A stretch of DNA of 64,000 nt from Candidatus Uhrbacteria bacterium (GTDB taxonomy: Bacteria > Patescibacteriota > Patescibacteriia > 2-12-FULL-60-25), in assembly GCA_016203535.1 (NCBI GenBank), contig JACQMO010000019.1:23899-87898 (forward strand). The letters run 5' to 3'. The notes under the pieces were generated by a model. It did not search any database and had not been told where the DNA came from. It worked only from the letters and a program-made list of their open reading frames with translations. Every line of letters starts with the position of its first letter. Position 1 is the stretch's first letter. The position numbers and the translations under genes are program-made. Of this stretch, positions 58,410-64,000 are shown piece by piece.

Positions 58410-60050
58410 TCAGAGCTCGGCAAGAGCCCTGTTCATGGCCCGGAGCTTCCGCTTGCTCGGGTCCATGGGAAGACGTCGTCCGTTTCCGGGCGGCGTCTTT
58501 GCAGAAGGAATACTCGACGTCTCGGCCTTGGGAGCCGCGGCGTTCGAGAGCGGAATGCTGGCGTTGTACACCGGGCTGATGGTCGTGATGGGCGTACCAT
58601 CTTTCCAGCTCGTTGCATGGATGCGGTAGACAACCGTGACCCCGGCCACCAGGTCGTCCAGCAAGAACTCATGCGTCGTCCCGCCAACGCTGGCGAGCGT
58701 CTGCAAGAGCATCGGCGGCTTGTACGTCCGATGGGCGTACTTCTTGTCCGTCGCGTGGCGGATCTCGACGATCTCGACCTTGCATTCGGCCTTGCGGTCG
58801 GTCTTCCAGGTCAAATTCACCGAGTTCCCATCAACGTCCTTCCAGGTCGGTTTGGTACCACTTCCATCCGCTCCCGATACCTTGACCGCCTCTGCGACGG
58901 TCTTGGCTTCCACGGACGGGAACGGCGACCAACCCGTCCAGTCGTTGTTCCACACGCGGATCGCCATGGCGGAGTAGAGGATGCCGAGGGCGGGAATGCC
59001 GACCCCGAGAATCTTCCACTTCTTCGCATCCACCTTTTCCACCGCGCTGATCATCCCCAGGGTGAGGATGGCGAACACGAAGACGAGAAGGATGCTCCAC
59101 CCGCCGTGGTTGCCCACGAGCATGGTCCGCCCCGCGATGAGATCGCGGATGGTGCTTCGGCCGGTGTCCGCAACCTGCCAGAGGTCGAGAATCCGGACGA
59201 CGAATGCGAGACCGCCGACGGTGAAGAGAAGGGCGTAGAAATTCTTCCGCCGCTCTTCCACCAGCTCGGCGCTCCCCGTCCGCATGGCGAACCATCCCAG
59301 GATGATGGTTCCGAAATATCCCGCCGCGACGACCGTGACCATGCGCCCGTGCACCCAGATGGAGACGAGCGTGAGGTAGGTCAGCGCGACGAGCAGGATC
59401 TTGAGCGGGAAGCCCTTGATCCTCCGGAACCAGAGCTGCTCCTCGATGAGGTTGAAAACCGGCGCGAGCCGGCCACGGATGTCATCGAGGGTGATGCCCG
59501 GCGCCACGGCCACGGCGGGACCGCCGATGGCCACGAACCCGGTCTCGATCGCCTGGCTCACCTTGAGCACGATCCATGCCAGAACTGAGGCGTAGATTTC
59601 CGCCTCGAGCAGGGCGATCGCGAGCGTTCCGCCGCCGATGATCCAGTGCCAGGTGCTTTCGGTTTTCACCGCATGCCCCAAGAGGATCAGGCCGGGGAGC
59701 GCGGTCGCGCCCACTAGCACGGCGAAGCTCGCGGTGTACGGGATGGTTCGGGGCCGCCACCGGCTCAACGCCTGAATCAGGCTCCCCATCGCGAAGATGG
59801 ACAGGACGCCGAGAGCGCTCACGATTTTGTACGTCCCGAAGTTGCCCGCGGGAAGTCCGTCTTGCGCCGTGATGGCCGCCCACGTGAGCAGCATGAGGAC
59901 GAACCCGCCCGCGAAGAGGATCTTCGCGAGCAGCGGTCCGACCACCCGTCCGACCTCCTCCTTCAGAAAGGCGTAGAGGTCTTCGGCCGTCGCCCACCCC
60001 GCCCGGATGGCGGTGATGAGCAACTGTATCGCTTGGTTCAACAGGTCCAT
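58410..60050 (-). CDS. Large polytopic membrane protein of the second island
   Basis: Not recognised. AAGGAG lies before the ATG at 60050. The 546 residues start with an amphipathic helix (LLNQAIQLLITAIRAGWATAEDLYAFLKEEVGRVV), then about 10-11 membrane helices to residue 385, with a cytoplasmic or outer loop (LDDIRGRLAPVFNLIEEQLWFRRIKG) in the middle. The C-terminal 160 residues form a soluble part with a fibronectin-like look (VNLTWKTDRKAECKVEIVEIRHATDKKYAHRTYKPP...TVVYRIHATSWKDGTPITTISPVYNAS) and a basic tail. Middle gene of a three-gene operon. Its shape would fit a secretion or surface-assembly component, but that is a guess. Confidence 0.68.
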   Translation of the reverse strand: MDLLNQAIQLLITAIRAGWATAEDLYAFLKEEVGRVVGPLLAKILFAGGFVLMLLTWAAITAQDGLPAGNFGTYKIVSALGVLSIFAMGSLIQALSRWRPRTIPYTASFAVLVGATALPGLILLGHAVKTESTWHWIIGGGTLAIALLEAEIYASVLAWIVLKVSQAIETGFVAIGGPAVAVAPGITLDDIRGRLAPVFNLIEEQLWFRRIKGFPLKILLVALTYLTLVSIWVHGRMVTVVAAGYFGTIILGWFAMRTGSAELVEERRKNFYALLFTVGGLAFVVRILDLWQVADTGRSTIRDLIAGRTMLVGNHGGWSILLVFVFAILTLGMISAVEKVDAKKWKILGVGIPALGILYSAMAIRVWNNDWTGWSPFPSVEAKTVAEAVKVSGADGSGTKPTWKDVDGNSVNLTWKTDRKAECKVEIVEIRHATDKKYAHRTYKPPMLLQTLASVGGTTHEFLLDDLVAGVTVVYRIHATSWKDGTPITTISPVYNASIPLSNAAAPKAETSSIPSAKTPPGNGRRLPMDPSKRKLRAMNRALAEL

Positions 60051-60081
60051 GAGAGTCGCTCCTTGGTTGTGGTTGGGCCCC

Positions 60082-61044
60082 TCATGCGCGGAGGAGCATG
60101 ATGACGAAGGCCACCAAAGCAGCGATGCTTAGGACGGCCGTGATAACGATGCCCGCGATAGACACGGGCCGATCTTCCTTGTCCTTGGCCGTGAGCTCCA
60201 GCCGCTTGTCGGCCGTATACTGCTGCAATTCGGTGCGGGCGTTCCCCAGTTGCTTCTTGGCCTTCTTGGTCGCCCGCGTATCCCGCCCCAGCACGGCGTC
60301 TTTGGCCGCCTGAAGCAGGGAGTTGCTTCCGTACAGATCCTCGAGGTACGCCATCCGCACGCGCGTATTGCGGTACATCTCGAGATATTTCGGATCCGGA
60401 TTCGGACCCAGCTCCGTCGGATGCGGAAACGGATCGTCGGCCGCAGTCACCGTGAGACTCACCAGGTTTTTGATTCGTTGCGTGCTCTCGATCTTTTCGC
60501 GGTAGTCCATCCAGCACTCGTGCACTTCGGGAAGATGTCTGCCCATCCAGGCCGTCCACTCGAGATGTTTCATACGCATCTTCCGTGGAAGCAGCGACTC
60601 GAGCGCCGCGTACGGCTTCTTGGCGGCCATCTTCTTCACGAACTCCCGGAGCTTGCCCCGGGCGTTGTCGATCCCCTGGCCGCGGGCCTGCTTCACCTGG
60701 TTCTCGCTCGCATCCTTCGACAGGGCCTTGACCTTGTCGAAGTAGGCGTCCGAAAACTCGATGAGAAATTCCCGCAGGGCGGGATGCAAACCGCCGACGC
60801 GGATCGCGGTGCGCATGCCGAGATCCAGACCGTGGATCACGGTCGGATTGTCGGCGCCGACCTTCTTGAGCGCCGCGACGAGCGGCTGCATGCCCGTGAG
60901 CGTGAGCCCCGTCGGGCCCAGATCTTCCATGATGTTCTCGACGAGCTCTGCGAGCCCGTCGGCGATCAAGATGCCGGCGCTGAATTCCTTGCGCCCGCGA
61001 CCGTCCTGGTCGCGATCCCTGTTTCCGTCCCTGTCTCGTGCCAT
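60082..61044 (-). CDS. Tail-anchored protein of the second island
   Basis: Not recognised. GAAGGAGAACC precedes the ATG at 61044. The 320 residues begin with a charged repeat-like stretch (RDRDGNRDRDQDGRGR), then a mainly helical cytoplasmic domain (LIADGLAELVENIMEDLGPTGLTL; ALKKVGADNPTVIHGLDLGMRTAIRVGGLHPALREFLIEFSDAYFDKV; KYLEMYRNTRVRMAYLEDLYG), and end in one C-terminal membrane helix (VSIAGIVITAVLSIAALVAFVIMLLRA). A tail-anchored topology places the domain in the cytoplasm. Stands between the 91-residue gene and the polytopic protein, which starts 31 bases on. Confidence 0.66.
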   Translation of the reverse strand: MARDRDGNRDRDQDGRGRKEFSAGILIADGLAELVENIMEDLGPTGLTLTGMQPLVAALKKVGADNPTVIHGLDLGMRTAIRVGGLHPALREFLIEFSDAYFDKVKALSKDASENQVKQARGQGIDNARGKLREFVKKMAAKKPYAALESLLPRKMRMKHLEWTAWMGRHLPEVHECWMDYREKIESTQRIKNLVSLTVTAADDPFPHPTELGPNPDPKYLEMYRNTRVRMAYLEDLYGSNSLLQAAKDAVLGRDTRATKKAKKQLGNARTELQQYTADKRLELTAKDKEDRPVSIAGIVITAVLSIAALVAFVIMLLRA

Positions 61045-61053
61045 GGTTCTCCT

Positions 61054-61329
61054 TCAGTCGTGTGTGGAGGTTGGGGTGTTGGGCGGTCCGGAGAGCGTGC
61101 GGAGGTATCCCAACCGCGCTTCCGTCGCCCGCAGATGATTGAGGTTTCTCCCGCGAGCGAGAAGCTCGTGGAATTCCTCGACGGTGGCGAGACACTCCTT
61201 GAGCATCTCCCATGCCACAGAGGCGATGGGATCCGTCTTGTCCATCCAGCGGATCCAGGCATGGAGCTCGGAACGCTCCGCGAAACTCAGCTTCGCGAGA
61301 AGCGCGCCGTACGGCGGTTTCTTGGACAT
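61054..61329 (-). CDS. Small soluble protein, first gene of the second island's main operon
   Basis: Not recognised. The ATG at 61329 follows AAAGGCAAGGA; the track's earlier start lies between promoter and gene. The 91 residues are helical (PPYGALLAKLSFAERSELHAWIRWMDKTDPIASVAWEMLKECLATVEEFHELLARGRNLNHLRATEARLGYLRTL) with two Trp and no membrane segment. The tail-anchored gene begins nine bases after its stop. The promoter at 61398-61426 gives a leader of about 60 bases. Confidence 0.6.
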   Translation of the reverse strand: MSKKPPYGALLAKLSFAERSELHAWIRWMDKTDPIASVAWEMLKECLATVEEFHELLARGRNLNHLRATEARLGYLRTLSGPPNTPTSTHD

Positions 61330-61397
61330 TCCTTGCCTTTCATTCAGTTGTCGAAATGGCATTTCCCGTCCGGACGAATTCCGAGCGAGAACAAAAA

Positions 61398-61426
61398 AAT
61401 ATAGCACAAAAAAGCAGTTTTGTCAA
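61398..61426 (-). promoter_or_regulatory. Promoter of the second island's main operon
   Basis: On the minus strand TTGACA, 17 bases, TATATT; spacer AAACTGCTTTTTTGTGC closely matches the promoter at 57.84 kb. The gap 61330-61473 holds only this promoter. Confidence 0.82.
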
Positions 61427-61473
61427 CTCTGTCTGACAAATGATCTGTCCGGTCGCTGACGAAAATTTTTGGC

Positions 61474-62184
61474 TTAACGAAGGGCTTTTCTGACACGAAA
61501 AAGACCTGTCAGAAATCCCCATCCGTGGTGAAACAGGCGGAGAGCGCTGCGACGATTCGGCTCACGGTGCTCGATCCAGGACACGGGGATTTCACGGATC
61601 CGGAAATTGTCGCGCGCGGCAAGCCCCAGCAGTTCGGAATCGAACATCCACCCGGGCTCGCGGCATCGCGGGAGAACGGCTCGCGCGGCGTGCGATGAGA
61701 TCGCCTTGAATCCGCACTGTGCGTCCGTCACGGGAAGACGCAAAATTAAGCGCTGGAGCAGCCGATAGAGATAGGACGCGGCGGTCCGGTGCGGCGCGCG
61801 CTTCACGTCCGCGCCCGGAACGAACCGCGAGCCGCACACAAGGTCCGCAGCTCCGACGAGGATAGGCCGAATGAGACGCGGAAGCGCTTCGAGGCCTGCG
61901 GCAAGATCCGCATCCATGAAAAGAAGGACGTCCGCGTCATCGAGATGACGTTCCCACGAGCGACGGATCGCGAGACCTTTCCCTCGATCCGGAATTTCCA
62001 TGAGACGCGCTCCGATGCGGCGAACGATCTCCCTTGTCCCGTCCGTGCTTCCGTTATCCGCGACCTCGATCGTCACGTCGTGTTCCGGAAGGTACCGCGA
62101 CACGGCGTCTTGAAGCACGCGAAGATTCTTCCCGATGACCACGGCTTCGTTCCAGGTGGGGATGGTGATGAGGAGGCGGGTCAT
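61474..62184 (-). CDS. Family 2 glycosyltransferase, dolichyl-phosphate-glucosyltransferase-like
   Basis: Inverting GT-A enzyme that probably loads a sugar onto a polyprenyl phosphate. The 236 residues have LLITIPTWNEA at the start, VADNGSTDGT near 42-51, the metal site MDADLA (DxD) near 91-96, CGSRFVPGA, DAQCGFKAISS (typical of DPG/DPM synthases) and WMFDSELL. No C-terminal membrane helices. Its start overlaps the stop of the STT3-like gene by four bases, which fits a polyprenyl-sugar synthase paired with a GT-C acceptor enzyme. Confidence 0.87.
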   Translation of the reverse strand: MTRLLITIPTWNEAVVIGKNLRVLQDAVSRYLPEHDVTIEVADNGSTDGTREIVRRIGARLMEIPDRGKGLAIRRSWERHLDDADVLLFMDADLAAGLEALPRLIRPILVGAADLVCGSRFVPGADVKRAPHRTAASYLYRLLQRLILRLPVTDAQCGFKAISSHAARAVLPRCREPGWMFDSELLGLAARDNFRIREIPVSWIEHREPNRRSALRLFHHGWGFLTGLFRVRKALR

Positions 62185-63737
62185 GGGGGAGGTTGAAGGT
62201 CGTAGGTGGTGGGTTGTAGGACTTCAAAAGAAGCAGCGTCGGGGGTGTCGGCGAGGAGCGTATACCGCGGGTCGCTTTTTATCACGTCAAGAAGTATTTG
62301 ATGATCCCGCTTTGCGATGAAGATGAAACGGCTCTCCAGCCGCTCATGGATGACGTCCCAGGCCTGATCGCGCGTCGGAGTGGTCGCGCCCCACGTGAGA
62401 TCGCGGTATGCGTCGGAGAGCGTGGACGACGCTTTGTAGAGAAATGTCGGATCGAGCCCGGCGATGTATTTCAATCGGTCATCGAGATTCCAGAGAATTG
62501 GAAATTCGTCCCAGTCCGAATGGAACATGCGATCGCCCGGCATGGCGCGTTCAGAGACGGGCTTCATCGCCGCTGCGTAACTGTCATCCGAATATCCGGG
62601 CGTGTGAAGAATTTCCCGCGCCTCAAGCGGACCCTGGATGAATGCGGTGAAGAGCAAAAGAAGGATAATAGGTGCAACGGGTCCTGCCTTTGCGTTTTTT
62701 GCCGGGTAAAAAAACCTCAACAAAGCGCCTGGATCAACAAGACTCCAAATGAGCGGGATCCAGATCGCCAGGACCGGCGTGAGATACTCCGCGTTCCGTC
62801 GGCTCTTGAAGGTCAGGGCGACGAACGCCGCCACGAGCCAGGTGAAGGTGGTAACGGCTCGGGCGGCGTCGCGGTCGAGCGGTTTTTTCGAAGCGAAAAA
62901 AATCCCGCAAATCCCGACAAGCGCGGCAACGCCCCATAACACGAACGTACTGATGAACGATGCGAGTCCGGACGGCTGCCATTCCTGGCCCAGGATCACG
63001 TGTTCAAACGGCGTGGCGACGCCGATGCTCACGACCTGCGTCCAGAGGAACGAAAGAATCTCGGGAAAATTCGGATGGAGAAGGAGACCGAATGCGATGC
63101 CTGCGCCAACGGCCACGACCTCCTTCCACAGACAGGCTTGAAACGCCGCGCGCCAGGATAATCCATCAACGATGTGGCGATGGAGTAGATCGCCGAAACA
63201 GAGCAGGACGGACGCGCAGAGAAGATACACGCCGCCGCCATGGGCCAACGCCGCCAATATGGCGATCCAAAACGCCGCGGCGCGTCGGTGCGTCCAGACG
63301 GCCGTCACGCCGGCGACGAACAGAAGAAGCGCGAGCGGCGAGGCCTTCGCGAGAAGGAGTCGGACGATCATCGGGGACGTCGCGGCGAGCAGGACGATCC
63401 AAGGCAGCGTCCGCTTCACCCCGAGGCGACGGAGGCATTCTGAAAAGACGAGGAGAAAAACGGCGGAAAGAAAAACGGTCACAACGCGCGCTCCGGTCGC
63501 CCACCCGAGCCATGCGACGAACGGCGCCTCGATCGCATGAAACAAAAAATGATGATCCGCCCAGGACGACCCGAGCGTCGTGAGGTCAAGCCATGGAAAC
63601 GCGTAAAACGGCCCGTGCTCCCACAACAGAAGTGAAAGACGGGCGTGATAAAACGCGTCCGGGTCGACGAAGAGACTCCACGAAATGAGGAAAGAAAACC
63701 AGGCGAGCGCGGCGAGAAATCCAAACAGACATTTCAT
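62181..63737 (-). CDS. STT3-like GT-C membrane glycosyltransferase
   Basis: Polytopic membrane protein, probably a GT-C enzyme using a lipid-linked sugar. In 518 residues: first helix (FLAALAWFSFLISWSLF) followed directly by VDPDAFYHARL, an acidic DxD motif in the first outer loop as in STT3/oligosaccharyltransferase-like proteins; about 11 further helices to residue 385; then a soluble outer domain (GYSDDSYAAAMKPVSERAMPGDRMFHSDWDEFPILWNLDDRLKYIAGLDPTF). The final residues (LQPTTYDLQPPP) come from a degenerate seven-base repeat. Coupled to the GT2 gene by a four-base overlap. Confidence 0.75.
   Translation of the reverse strand: MKCLFGFLAALAWFSFLISWSLFVDPDAFYHARLSLLLWEHGPFYAFPWLDLTTLGSSWADHHFLFHAIEAPFVAWLGWATGARVVTVFLSAVFLLVFSECLRRLGVKRTLPWIVLLAATSPMIVRLLLAKASPLALLLFVAGVTAVWTHRRAAAFWIAILAALAHGGGVYLLCASVLLCFGDLLHRHIVDGLSWRAAFQACLWKEVVAVGAGIAFGLLLHPNFPEILSFLWTQVVSIGVATPFEHVILGQEWQPSGLASFISTFVLWGVAALVGICGIFFASKKPLDRDAARAVTTFTWLVAAFVALTFKSRRNAEYLTPVLAIWIPLIWSLVDPGALLRFFYPAKNAKAGPVAPIILLLLFTAFIQGPLEAREILHTPGYSDDSYAAAMKPVSERAMPGDRMFHSDWDEFPILWNLDDRLKYIAGLDPTFLYKASSTLSDAYRDLTWGATTPTRDQAWDVIHERLESRFIFIAKRDHQILLDVIKSDPRYTLLADTPDAASFEVLQPTTYDLQPPP
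62191..62220. repeat. Degenerate heptamer repeat at the end of the GT-C gene
   Basis: Units GGTTGAA, GGTCGTA, GGTGGTG, GGTTGTA, GG. They encode the unusual QPTTYDLQPPP ending. Confidence 0.75.
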
Positions 63738-63772
63738 CCGGGCAAGGGTAACACAGATGACATTTTTTTTAC

Positions 63773-63799
63773 CAAAACCCCGCCGTCGGCGGGGTTTTG
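63773..63799. terminator. Terminator of the pilin-like gene
   Basis: CAAAACCCCGCC and GGCGGGGTTTTG pair around GTC. A separate 18-bp perfect palindrome, GTTCGTTGC/GCAACGAAC, lies at 63802-63819 between it and the stop codon. Confidence 0.75.
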
Positions 63800-63819
63800 G
63801 GGTTCGTTGCGCAACGAAC

Positions 63820-64000
63820 TTATTGGCTGCCGGTCACCTTGACGAGCGAGCTCAGCACGAAGTTGGAGATGGAGAATGCGGCGACGATGATCACGAGGCC
63901 GATGATGGCGTTGCGGATCATGGTCTTGGCTTTGGTCACCCCTTCTTCGCTGCCTCCGGCGGTCATCCAAAGAAACCCGCCGTACAGGAGATAGGCAAGG
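63820..64000 (-). CDS. TrbC/VirB2-like pilin family protein, C-terminal part (cut by window edge)
   Basis: The complement reads LAYLLYGGFLWMTAGGSEEGVTKAKTMIRNAIIGLVIIVAAFSISNFVLSSLVKVTGSQ and stops at 63820. The pattern YGGFLWMTAGG, a short charged turn (SEEGVTKAKTMI) and a second hydrophobic helix is that of the small TrbC/VirB2-type pilin-like proteins common in CPR genomes. Two membrane helices with a cytoplasmic loop. The N-terminus lies beyond the window, so the frame is absent from the ORF track. Whether it makes pili is unknown. Confidence 0.75.
   Translation of the reverse strand, partial: LAYLLYGGFLWMTAGGSEEGVTKAKTMIRNAIIGLVIIVAAFSISNFVLSSLVKVTGSQ

Overview
The window looks like a chromosomal segment of a GC-rich member of the Patescibacteria (CPR; something near Ca. 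Uhrbacteria or Magasanikbacteria is my guess from gene content, not a measured placement). Reasons: a dense housekeeping gene set with short spacers, many CPR-typical proteins (DUF2207 protein with a glycine-rich tail, lamin-tail/OB-fold secreted protein, TrbC/VirB2-like pilin, class III ribonucleotide reductase, PolX with PHP domain, LeuRS carrying a Nudix insert), scarce biosynthetic metabolism, and core genes that mostly lack Shine-Dalgarno sequences.

Layout. 0-8 kb: smc (cut by the edge), rbfA, a DHH phosphoesterase, clpP, then gyrA with a small membrane protein, a beta-lactamase-fold protein and a GalT-like HIT-fold transferase. 7.9-16 kb: ruvC, rpoC and rpoB, read leftward from a strong promoter at 16.1 kb with a long hairpin-bearing leader. 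16.2-21.3 kb: an accessory stretch read rightward, with a candidate small RNA, six to seven ORFan genes with strong Shine-Dalgarno sites separated by perfect inverted repeats, a tRNA-like sequence with an abnormal anticodon arm, and a rod-shaped RNA candidate resembling 6S RNA. 21.3-35.8 kb: leftward genes for a RodZ-like protein, FtsK, RecA, an M23-type lipoprotein, ComEC, UDP-glucose dehydrogenase, LeuRS and an SOS operon lexA - DUF6504-like - dinB. 35.9-46 kb: secreted and lipoproteins, tRNA-Gly, DUF2207 protein, PolX, tRNA-Leu, DoxX, type II NADH dehydrogenase, RuvB and a PH-domain protein. 46-52 kb: SpoIID-like envelope protein, polysaccharide flippase, O-antigen ligase family protein. 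52-56.5 kb: Com-like zinc finger, nrdD-nrdG, tRNA-Ser, calcineurin-like phosphoesterase. 56.6-61.4 kb: a second accessory island read leftward with three small lipoproteins, a large polytopic membrane protein and two partners. 61.5-64 kb: GT2 glycosyltransferase, STT3-like GT-C membrane protein and a pilin-like gene cut by the edge.

How parts work together. RecA, LexA, DinB, RuvB, RuvC and PolX form a repair set. recA and lexA share a 16-base operator-like motif, and the lexA copy covers the -10 box. Wzx-like flippase, O-antigen ligase, UDP-glucose dehydrogenase, GT2 and GT-C enzymes indicate surface glycan synthesis. ComEC and the pilin-like protein may belong to DNA uptake or surface appendages. 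The most unusual signals are the Nudix domain inside LeuRS, palindromic elements sitting in frame inside dinB and leuS, degenerate seven-base tandem repeats at gene boundaries, -10 boxes placed 5-11 bases before start codons (leaderless mRNAs) in core genes versus strong Shine-Dalgarno sites in both islands, and the candidate structured RNAs. No CRISPR array, integrase, transposase or rRNA was seen. All coordinates and translations were worked out by hand from the sequence and the ORF track.
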